Origin: CAYRVX01 sp964642165
GTDB taxonomy: Bacteria; Planctomycetota; Phycisphaerae; SM23-33
Direction: 5' to 3'
NCBI GenBank assembly: GCA_964642165.1
Contig: CAZXOC010000062.1
Span: 1 to 29,903 of the forward strand
DNA length: 29,903 nucleotides
Position 1 is the stretch's first letter; each line of letters opens with the position of its first letter. The notes beneath the pieces are model-generated. The model did no database searches and was not told where the DNA came from. It worked only from the letters and a program-made list of their open reading frames with translations. Of this stretch, positions 17,501 through 29,500 are shown piece by piece. Made by a program: the position numbers and the translations under genes.

Positions 17501-20500
17501 GGTCGACGCCAACGGAGCGATCAATGTTGACGGGCACGTCTCGATCGACGGCGACCTCGTCGGCGCCGATTCGATCTTTGCCGACAGCTTCACCGTCAAC
17601 GGCACGGCGAACGTGGACGACTATGTGGACGTCACGCTCGCCAACCTCAACGGGGACGTGACCATCGGCGGCGAGCTGTACTGCGTGGCCAGTCTGAACG
17701 TCTCCGGCGGCGACTCGACCGTCGGCGGGCCCGTGTCCGTGGACGACGTCCTGACGATCACCGGCGGGTCCCTGCATGGCCAGGGAATGGTCGAAGTATT
17801 CACCAGCGTCGACGCCAACGGTGGGGCCCTGACGGCCGACGGGCTGCTGATCACGCCCGTCCTCAACGTCACCGGCGGCACGGTGACCGCCGCCGGCGGC
17901 ATCGACGACATGGTCATCGAGGCGATCGCCGTCAGCGCCGGCGAGCTGAACCTGCCGAACACCGGGCTGACCGTGCCGCTCCTGACGGCGACCGGCGGGG
18001 CGGCGAACGTCAGCGGCGACCTGAATGCCGGCGAGCTCCGCGTCGTCGGCGGCACGCTCACCGTCGGCGGGCGCCTCAGCGTGGACCACACCGGCCCCGA
18101 CGACTCGAGCAACTTCACGCTGGACGACGGCGGGCGCCTGATCGTCAGCGACCCCAACGCCCTGGCGGACATGCCGAACTTCACGGTGGCCAACACGGAC
18201 GCCCCGGCCTGGCTGAGCCTGGACGGGACCGGCATGAACGTCCTGCCGGTCATCACCGTCGTCAGCGGCGCGCTGCTCGACGGCAACACGACCGGCGCGG
18301 TCTTCGCGGGCGCCAGCATCTACGACGCCAACACCATGCCGGACGTCAACGTCGTCCTGCACGACGGGGCCGTCTTCGGCGGGACGCTCGCCCCGAACAC
18401 CTTCGACCTCGGCTCGCTGGCGCTGGACGACGCCAACGGCGACCGCCTCATGCGCGCCATCATCGGCGGCGACGACGGCGAGGACATCAAGCTCGGCGAC
18501 GACGCGGCGGACAGCGACGACATCTACCGCGCGGCCGCGTTCGGCCCGTGGACCGTCGGGCGCTTCGTCGGCACCATCGAGGAAGGCACGCTGGGGCAGG
18601 GCCTCGAGATCGACCTCAACGGGCGGACGGACGTCGAGATCGAGCTGCTGGCCAGGTTCAAAACCACCAACACGGACACGGGCGTGAACTTCGTCGGCGC
18701 GGGGAAGGTCCGCTTCACGAACACGCCGTTGCCGTCGGGCTGGGATGTGATCACGCGGACCGGCCCGGACGACGGCAGCATGATCAACGACGTCATCCTG
18801 GAGCTGGACGCCGCCTCGGTGTACGACGGCAAGACGATCAAGGCCTCCAACGGCATCGTGCAGCTCAACTCCAACGAGGCCCTCAACGCCGACGGCACGC
18901 TGACGCTGATGGACGGGGCGAGCCTCATCTTCGACGACGAGGACGACAGCGCCTCGGGCAACAAGCCCAGCCGCGGCACGATCAACGTCGGCGCCGGGGC
19001 GATGGTGTACGTGAGGCACACCGGCAAGTTCGCGGCGGACGCGACGTACAACTGGGAGCCCGGGGCGATCCTGGCCTTCCGCTGCCAGAACGTCGACAAG
19101 GACGCCGACAACTGGCCGACGAACGTGCACTTCGTCTTCGCCCACAACACCGGCTGCGACGCCTGGCCCGAGCCCGGCTTCACCGTCTCGGACGGGGCGT
19201 ACATGATCGCTCGCGCCGGGGCCAACGCCAAATTCGACGAGGGGATCGGCGCGCGCGCCGCCGCGGGCGCCCAGCCGGGCGACACGGTCGGCGTCGCCGC
19301 ACCGACCGACACGGACGGCTCGCGCCGCTACTTCAACTTCGACGACCCGTTCGACCTGCGGTTCGAGTTCGACGGGAACACCCACGCCCTGAACCTGATC
19401 ATCGGCAGCGACGAGCCGATGACGACCATCGTGGACAACTACGACGCGAACCGCATCGTGCTGCCCATGACCGGGTATGTCCGCCCGCGACGGACGACCA
19501 TCGTCGGCGACGTGCACGTCCGCAGCGGCGAATTCCTCATCGACATCGACGACGCCGAGGCCACGCAGGACGGCTTCGGCGACGTCTTCCGCGCCGGCAC
19601 CATCTACGGCTACAACGACGACGCCGACATCCGCTTCGAGCGGGCGGACAACTTCAACAACGCCGACGTCTTCGGCGACGGCGAGACGCGGTCCGTCCTC
19701 GGCAAGATCGTCTGGCGCGGCGACGAGGTGTACGTCGACGAGGACGAGTACTTCGGCAGCGCCCTGGTGGACGGGACGTTCGCCGAGGAGATCGTGGTGG
19801 GCCCGAAGGCCCGCATCGTCATGCGGATGACCGCCACCGACGAGGTCGCCAAGCCGTGGGGCAGCGACTTCAGCGGCGATGGCAACTGCCGCATCATCAC
19901 CCAGCCGTTCGTCATCGAGGCGACGGACGCCAACTGGGCCTACAACTACAACCTGCGGACGATCCGCCACGAGGGCAGCGGGAACAACCACTACTTCTTC
20001 CCGGACATCACCCTCCAGGAGGGCGCGGTGCTGGGCATGCGGGCCCAGAACACCACGAACTTCGTCAACCTGCTCTTCGACGGCAACGCGGGCACGACGC
20101 TGCACGTCACCGCCCAGGAGAACGGCGACGACTTCCACGTCCTCGACGCCGTCAGCAGCGGCGGCGACCGCGTCTGGACCGTCGGCGAGAGCGCCCAGGG
20201 CCTGGTGAACCACAACCTGCTCGGAAAGCTCGGCGACGCCAACGGGGCCTTCCTGATCAACGCCGTCGCCGGGCGCATCGTGATGGACTACAGCGCCACC
20301 TACGCTCCCGGCACGGTCGTCGAGATGCGGGGCGGCGGCTTCGGCTTCAAGGTGCCCTACCAGGACGACGACGGGATCGTCCAGCCCACCGTCCTCGAGA
20401 TCACCGACATCCCCTTCACCGTCTACGACGACGGGCTGCCCACCAGCATCGACGGCGTCCTGGCCTTCGACCGCCAGCAGGCGACCGCCGGCCCGGACGA

Positions 20501-23500
20501 ACGCGTCGAGGGCATCGTCGTCTTCCGCGACGTCACCATCGAGGCCGGCGCGAGACTCCAGTTGGACAAGGTCGACCAGGCGCTCGCCGTCGTCGACCTG
20601 AAGTTGGAGAGCGCGGCGTACATCGACGAGAACGACAACACCAGCAACTGGTTCCTGGGCGACGTGACGATCGTCGGCGGCGGCGGGGCCACCCTCACGT
20701 TCGAGGGCGGCACGGACTCCACGCGGATCCGGCGCATGATCGGCACGCTGCCCCCGGATCTGACGCTGGTCTACGACGCCGCGCCGACCGTCGTCTGGAC
20801 GAACCAGGACGACGGGCTGAACCTCCGCGGGCTGGACCTCGGCTACGCCGACGGCTTCCGCCTCAACGGCGCGACGTTCCACATGCTGCGGGGCGGCGGG
20901 CCCACCATCGACCGCGAGTACGAGGGCACGCTGCTCTTCCAGGGCGACACCGGCGACGGGGCCGGGCCGAAGATCCTCCTCGCCACCTCCGGCGGCTCCT
21001 GGGGCGACAACCTGCGGATCGGGATCGGCGAGCCGAACACCCTCCATCGCGGCGACGACACCCAGGCGTCGGTCCTGGAGATCCGCGTGGACGAGAGCAG
21101 CACGCCTTTCACCTCGACGTACAACAACGAGCTCCGCGTGATGCCCGACAGCTACGCCTGGCTCGCCAGCCGCACCGTCAGCGGCACGGGCAACTCCGCC
21201 GGGCAGGTCGCCGTGCCGAACCTGAGCATGGCGGGCGGCTCGACGCTCTTCCTGGCCGAGGATAACGGCATCGCCATCACCGTCGGCGGCGCGCTGACGG
21301 GCGACGCGGCCATCGGCGCCGACGAGAGCGACAAGGCCTTCCTCGGCGACTTCAGCGGATCGCACACGCTGACCGTCTTCGGCAGCGACCCGGCCGTCTT
21401 CGCGGGCGGGCAGGGCAACCTGCAGGTGCTGGGCGCGATCTCCACGGAGGGCCTGACCATCGAGATGCAGACCAACGAGGACGGCTCGCCGAGGTTCCTG
21501 CGGTTCCTGTCCGGGTCGAGCCTGACCTCCGACGAGGTCACGCTGGACTCGAACGGCCTGTCCGGCGTGGAGTTCCAGGCCGGCTCGACGGTGAACGTGG
21601 GGCGCCTGACGTTCAACAGCGGCGCGTTCCAGGTCGACAGCGGCGTGGCGGTGGTTACCGGCAACGCCGAGTTCAACATGCCCATGACGCTGCGTGACGT
21701 GGACCTCACGCTGAGCGCCGGCGCGGTGAACGACGCGCTGACGGTCGAGACGGCCCTCGGCGGGAGCCCCGACTGGACGGTGAACGGCCCGAACGGCGAC
21801 TTGGTCGTCCGGGGTCTTGACGCGGCCCTGGCGGGCTCCTACGCGCTCGACGGCGGGCGCCTGACGGCCCTCATCGACGGCGACGCCGACGCGGCGGCGC
21901 CCCTGGCCGTCTACGGGGAGTCCCAGCTCCACGTCGATCGGCAGAGCGACGCCGGCGGAACCGGCAAGACGATCTCCTTCGGGCAGCTCGTCCTCGGCTT
22001 CAGCACTCCGGACCCCGTCCTGAGCGTCACCAGCGCCAACGGCTACGGCGTGGCGTTCTCCGACACGGTCGTCGATACCGGCAACATCGGCATCGTCGAC
22101 GTCGTCAGCGCCGGCACGGTCGTGGACCTCGGCCCGGCCGAGATCCGCGGCACGGACATCCTCGAGATCGATGCCAACGACGGCTCGACCGTGAAGGTCG
22201 GCCCGCTGACGGGCGGGGCGGGGACCGTGCTCCAGTTCGGCACCAGCTACGTGGGCAGCGGGCGCCCGAGCGGCACGATCGAACTGAGCGACTCGACCGC
22301 CTGGGGCGGCGAGGTCCGCATCGACCACGGCTGGCTGCGCCTCGACGAGGCCCTGACGGGCTATCCCAGCATCAAGGTGAAGGGCGGCATCGACATCGCC
22401 GCGAACGACCTGTCGCTGGGCGACTACATGGCCGTGAACGTCAAGCTCTCCGAGAGCATGGCGAACGTGGTCGCCCCGGCGAGCTACGACGTGGGGGCCG
22501 GGGCAGTGCCCGGCCAGTTGGTCCTCAATGCCCCCGCCATCGACGCGAGCTTCGTCCAGAGCGACGGGCTCGGCGGGACGCAGACGATGCGCCTCGTCGA
22601 GGACGTGGGCGATCTGTACGGCTGGGAGGCCGCCGTCTGGTCCGCCTACGACGGCGCGGTCTACAACGCCAACCTCGAGATGGTCGGCGACATCCAGTTC
22701 GGCGAGGCGGGCGGCCTGGGCACGAACTTCGAGATGGCCGGCGAGATCATGGGCGCCGGCGACGCCGTGAAGGTCGGGCCCGAGACCGTCATCTTCAGCG
22801 GCTCGAACACCTACGACGGCAACACGCTCGTCCAGGAAGGCGTGCTGGTGATGCGCAACCTGTTCGCCTTCGGCGACGACGAGAACAACACCATCGAGCT
22901 GCTGGGCGGCACGCTCCGCGTGGAGGTCGCCGACGCGAACTTCTCGCCGGTGGCCGCCCCGAGCTACCGCCTGACGATGGACTCCAACAGCACGCTGGAG
23001 CTGGCCGCCAACGGCGCGAACCTCGCCGACGTGGTCGTCGGCGACGGCACGCTGATGCTCAGCGCGTCGATGCAGGGCGCCACGCCCCCGACGGAGCCCA
23101 TCACCGGCACGCTGCGGATCAACACGCCGGAGGTCCACGGCGACTACGCGGTGGCCCTGAACGGGACCATCCAGGCCGACGTCAGCAGCCTCGTCCACAG
23201 CGTCGCGGACGTGGCGGACAGCCCGCGGTTCGTGGTCGCCGACGGCGAGACGCTCGAGATCGACGGGGCCGTCACGCTCGGCGGCGACCGGACGTGGGAC
23301 GTGGTGGCCGGCACGGTCAACTACAGCGGCGGTATCACGATCGGCGCCGAGCTGACGAAGGCCGGCGCCGGAACGCTCGTCCTGGGCGGCAGCAACAGCA
23401 TCGACGCCCTGCGCACGCAGGCGGGCTCGGGCGGCACGGTGGTGGTGGCCACGGTGGCCTCCGCGCCGACGAGCGCCCTGGTCGAGGCCGGCAGCGTCTA

Positions 23501-26500
23501 CTCCGCGGCGATGGCGGACCACACCTACGGCGAGGTCAGCGCCCTGTCGACGGGCGTGCTGGCCCTGCCGACCGGCGTCGTCGTCGAGAGCACCACCACC
23601 ATCGACCTCAGCGGCTCGACGGGGCTGAGCCTCGGCGCGCTCGGCGGCGCGACGTTCCGCGGCACGCTGATCCCGGGCACGGACGGCACGGAGCGCCACT
23701 ACTACCTCGGCGGCGGCGGGGGCGAGCTGAGGCTCGAGTCCGTCCTGGCCGATCACGACGGCAACACGAGTGTCCACTTCGGCTGGGACACGGCGAACGA
23801 CCCGGTTCCGGCGGGCACGGCCGTCGTGGCGGCGACCAACACCGTCACGGGCGACGTGAACGTCTACATGCCCGTGACCTACGCGACGGGCACCACGCCG
23901 TTCGAGGGCGTGGATCCGGCCGCCGACCGGTGGATCACCGTCCACCCGGGCGGCCTGCTGGACCTCAACAGCACCGCGGCACGCCAGGACAACATCCGCA
24001 GCCTGGGCGGATCGATCGCGAACACCGGCGGGGAGCTGTCCGCGGCGGCCATCCAGGCCATCTGGCAGACGGGCGACTACATCATCGGCAGCGACGCCGG
24101 CGGCGCGACGACCTACGCCGACGGCGGCTTCGTCCGCGTCAACGCCAACCTGATCAAGATGGGGACGGACACGGCCATCCTGGGCGCCCCGGGCGTGGCG
24201 GGCGCGTCCCAGAACGCGTACGGCAGCGACATGGACGGCATGGGCGCGCCGGGCGAGACGGTCGTCCAGGGCGGCGTGCTGGTCGTCGGCGACACCTCGT
24301 CGCTGGGCGGCAGCCGGACGCTGGACATCCACGACGGCGCGGCGGTGAACGTGACCGCCGACGGCACGTGGGGCGGCATGGTGCAGCTTGCCGGCACGCT
24401 GGACATCCCGACCGGCGTGACGCTCGACCTGAGCGCCGCGGGCGTCGGGCTGATCCTGCCGGATGACCCGAACGCCGTCGTCGCCTTCACGGGCGGCGGC
24501 ACGCTGGACCTCGGCGGGCTGAGCGGCAGCACCATCGACGGCAACGGCATGGTCGAGATCCGCGACGGCGGGACCCTCCGGGCCCGCGTGAGCGGCCCCT
24601 CGGCCGTGCGGCCCTTCGTGCTGCCCGAGGGCGCCACGGTCGAGCTGAGCTGGGACGGCAGCCCCGAGAGGCAGATCGGCGTGGTGTACCCCGACGCGAA
24701 CGTCCGGATCGTGGCCACGGCCAACTCCGGCACGTCCGGCGTGCACAGCAACGCCGGGGAGGTGCTGGACCTGCGCGTCGACGGCGCCGCCTGGCTCGCC
24801 GATCCGGACGCCGTGCTGTCTCCCACCAAGCCCTACCGGATCTACGTCGGCGACGCGGGGCAGGGCTTCTTCGGCATGCGGTACAGCACGAGCCACCCGG
24901 AGGACCTCCAGCAGATCCTCACCCCGACGGTGGCCGACGGCAACACGCTCTACCACCCCGTGGCCTACATCGAGAAGACCGGCCCCGGCGACTTCTACAC
25001 CGGGCGCACCCTGTTCACCAACGATGCCGACGGCGGCAAGCCCTACTGGCTGATCCGCGAGGGCGACGTGGGGCTCATCCACAACGGCACCGTGCCCGAC
25101 GCCCTGGGCGCGACGGCGGCCGAGTGGCTCGCCAGCCTCAAGCACCCCCGCATCGCGGCCAAGCACCTCGAGGGTATCGAGGTCAGCAGCGGCGCGAGCC
25201 TGAGCTGGTACGGCGACATCGGCTTCCTGCCGGATACGCTCTGGCGAACGCCGGAGAACGCCCATGAGGACGGCAACGGCTGGAACCCAGGCGAGTTCCT
25301 CTTCGAGGACGGCGCGGGCCTGTACGGGCGCGTGAGGAACGGCGTGACGCGGACGAGCTTCGAGCCCCGTCTGCTGACGCTGGGCTTCCGGGACGGCGCC
25401 GACGTGTACGTGGCCTATCCGACGATCCAGGCGACCGCCGGCACGCCGACCCTGCGCCTGGGCGGCGACATCGACCTGCGCAGCGGCGTGGACGCCAATA
25501 CGCTCAACCCGTTCGGCTCGACGTACCACGCGGTCATCGACAGGCCCGGGCGCGTGCAGTTCACCGGCGACCTGCCGGGCGCCAAGCCGATCGACAACTT
25601 CGAGACCCTCACCATCGAGCGAGGCACGGCGGTGATCTCCCTCTCTCACACCGTCCTGACCGAGACGACCATCGAGCCGGGCGGCACGCTGGAGCTGAAC
25701 TCCGGCGGCGTCCTGACCTACCCCGGCACGGTGCACAACGAAGGGCTGGTGCACGCGGCCAGCGGCGACAACGACATGTCGGCGATCCACATGACCAGCA
25801 CGGTCGGCTCGGCCATCACGCCGAACAGCCTGGCCGGGTCGTACCACGGCGACTACGACGTGCAGCAGTTCCACGACCCCTCGGTGCGGGACTTCCTTCC
25901 GGCGTTTGAGAGCCTGACCGACCCCGACGGCGACTCCGCGACGCTCAACAGCGTGGAGGAGTTCCTCATCGCCGAGTCGCCCGAGGTTCAGCAACTCCTG
26001 ACGGTGGACCTGAACTTCGCGAGCACCAGCGGGAATCCGTTGGGCGGCGCCGGCGTGACGGTGCCCGGCGGCAACGACGACCTCGTGGCGTTCTGGGAGG
26101 GCCAGATCCACGCCCCGAACACCGGGACGTACGCGTTCTCCACGGAAAGCGACGACGGCTCGTTCATGGCCATCGACGGCGAGATCGTCGCCGACAACAA
26201 CGAGTTCCAGGGCATGCTGGAGCGCGGAGGCACCGTCGAACTGGAGGCGGGCTGGCACGACGTGCTCATGGGCTTCTACGAGGGCGGCGGCGCCGCCGGG
26301 TTCATCGCCCGGTGGGCCAGCGTCGACGCCAACATCCCCAGGAGCGTCATTCCCATCACGGCGTTCCGCACCGTGGTCCCGTTGGGGCGGATCCAGGTCG
26401 ATCCTGCCGCGAGCCTGACGCTCGGCAGCTTCACCGACATGGGCGACGTCCTCGTGCAGGGCGACATGTCGATCCTCGCCGACAGCACGACCGACGGGCT

Positions 26501-29500
26501 GACGATCGCCGCGTCCGGCACGCTGGATCTCGGCGCGAACACGCTCGACGCCAACGTGGGCACGGTCCTCGGCACGCTGCGAGGCAGCGGCGCCACCGCG
26601 TCGTTCGGGACACTGACCCTCGACGGCGCGCCGACCATCGACCTCGCCGGCGGCAGCGTCAACGCCGACCACGCCGTCCTGGCCACCAGCCTCGCCTTCA
26701 CCCCGGCGGACCTGGCGACGTTCCACTTCGACACGATGACGGTTCGGAGCGGCACGACGATCGTCGAGCCCGCCTCCACGCTGCACGCCAACACCGTCCG
26801 CGTCGCGTCCACGCTGTCGCTCAACGGCGGCGACCCGGCCATCGGCGCGCTCGTCGTCGAGGACGGCGGGACGGTCGAGCTGAACGACGGCACGTACGCC
26901 CAGACGACCGCCGTGACGGACAGCGGGCTCGTCCGCGCGGCGACCGGCCTGGTCGACCTCAGCGGGACCGTCATCAACGGCGGCCTGGCCCCGACCGTGC
27001 CGCCCACCGTGGGGCTGGAAGGTCACTACACGTTTGACGACCCGGCCAACCTCGCCGGGGACTTCGCCGGCGCCGACCACAGCGGCACGATCGTCGGCGA
27101 CCCCGAGTACGACGCCGGCGGCGTGATCGGCGGGGCCCTGCGGATGGACAGCAACGACGCCCTCGTCAACTTCGACGCGGCGATCGGGGACGCGTCCGCC
27201 GAGGACTTCTGGCACCCGGCGAACACCACGCGGACCTTCTCCGCCTGGTTCAACCAGACCGACAGCAACGGCCCCCAGATGCTCATCGACGAGGGCGGCA
27301 GCACCAACGGCTTCGGCGTCATGCTCGATGACGGCGTGCTGAAGGCCCGCGTCAAGGGCGGCACGCCGTTCGCGAACCTCGAGGGCCCGGCGGTCGGGCC
27401 CGGCTGGCACCAGGTGGTCCTGCTGTGGGACAGCCCGGACTTCAAGCTCTACCTCGACGGCGAGCTGGTGGACGAGGTCACCGACGCCCTCGACGGCGGG
27501 CCGGTCCCCGACCACAGCAACCAGCCCTCCATCGGCACGGCCGGTCAGTCGGCCTTCAACAACCTGACCTCCTCCGGGGCCATGGGCGCCCTCGTGGGGC
27601 TGGTCGACGACGTCCGCGTCTACACCGGGGCCCTGCGGGAGAGCGACATCATCGGCGGGCTCTTCGGCGAGACCTACTGGATGGGCGACATCCAGGTCGA
27701 CGCGAACGTGACGATGCGGCTGGGCGGCTTCAGCCAGGTCCACAGCGTCACGCCGCAGGGGAGCCTGGAGGTGCTCGGCGGCATGAACACCGCCACCCGG
27801 CTCACGATCCCCGACGGCGGCACGATGAGCCTGGCCGACGGCGCGTCGCTGGACGTGGGCTCCGGCGCGGTGGCCGGCTCGTTGGCCGGCACGGGCGCGG
27901 GCTCGATGAAGTTCGGCGACCTGGCCGTCCCGGCCGGGGGCTCGCTGAGCCTGGGCGACAAGTCCCTGGACGCCGCGTCCGCCACGGTGGCCGGCTCGCT
28001 GGTCGGCTCCGGCGCGGGCACGGTGACCTTCGGCGACGTGAGGATCGAGGGCGCGGCCCCGGTTGTCGACCTTGGCGGCGCCCCGCTGGAGGCCGATGCC
28101 GCGACCATCGCCGTCGACGGTTTCGCGTTCGACGGCGCCCTGGCCGGGCGGTTCGGCACGCTGAACATGTCCGGCCCGGTCAGCGTCGCCATCGAGCAGA
28201 CCGGCGACGTCCAGGCCGACACGGTGAACATCGACAGCAAGCAGACGCTCGTCCTGCGGGGCGGCGCGACGGACATCCAGACGATCAACAACGACAACGT
28301 GCTGCACGCCGAGAGCGGCGTGAACGACCTGAGCGGCACGGTCATCGTCGGCGCGGTCGGCGTCGTGCCCCAGCCCGGCAGCGTCGAGGTGCGCTACGCC
28401 TTCGAGGGCAACGCCGACGACGCCAGCGGCAACGCCCGCACCGGCGCGGTCACCGGGGCCATCTTCGTCCCCGACGGCGCCGTCGGCGGGGCGCTCCAGT
28501 TCGACGGCACGGATGACCTCGTCACCGTCACGGGCTGGACCGGCATCCTCGGCACGACGCCCCGGTCCCTGTCCGCCTGGGTCAAGACGACCAAGACCGA
28601 CGCCGGGATCATGAACTGGGGCACCAACACCGCCGGCCAGAAGTGGACCTTCCGCACCCAGACCAGCAACGGTCAGGCCGGGGCCATCCGCGTGGAGGTC
28701 AACGGCGGCTACCAGGTCGGCGACGTGAATGTCTGCGACGACGAGTGGCACCACGTGGCGGCCGTCTTCCCCGACGGCGGCACGAACGTCACCGACATGC
28801 TGCTCTACCTGGACGGCGAGCTCCTGGGCATCAGCGCCAACCAGGGCCAGGCCATCGACACCGTGGCCAACGTCGACGTGCGGATCGGGGGCGACTACAA
28901 CACCGCGCACTTCTGGGACGGCCTGATCGACGAGGTAGGCATCTGGAGCACCGCCCTGACGGCCGAGGAGATCCGGGCCCTGGCCGGCTGGCGCGGCGGC
29001 TACGTCCAGGTCGACGCCGGCGCGACCCTGAAGGTCAAGGGCTTCAGCGACCTCGGGACGATCGCCGTGGATGGCCTGCTGGAGCTCGGCGAGGCCGGCG
29101 GAAGCTGCACGAAGGTCGAGATCGGCCCGGCCGGCGTGGTGGAGATCGGCGACAACGAGCTGGTGATCGCCGGCCAGCCGCTGGCGGACCTGCTGGGCGA
29201 CATCCGCTCGGCCTACAGCGGCGGGGCCTGGGACGGCCCCGGCATCCGCAGCAGCGTGGCGGCGGCCCAGCCCGACGACATCGGCATCGCCGCGGTCGCC
29301 GGTGCCGACGGGGTCACGCTGAAGGCGGCCCTGATCGGCGACGCCGACCTCAGCGAGGAGGTCGGGCGCGAGGACTTCCTGGCCCTGCGGAGCTCGTTCG
29401 ACGGCCCGGCCGACTGGGGCGGCGGCGACTTCAACTACGACGGCGAGTCGAACTACGTCGACTACATCCTGCTGAAGCGGAACATGGGCCGGACCTACTC

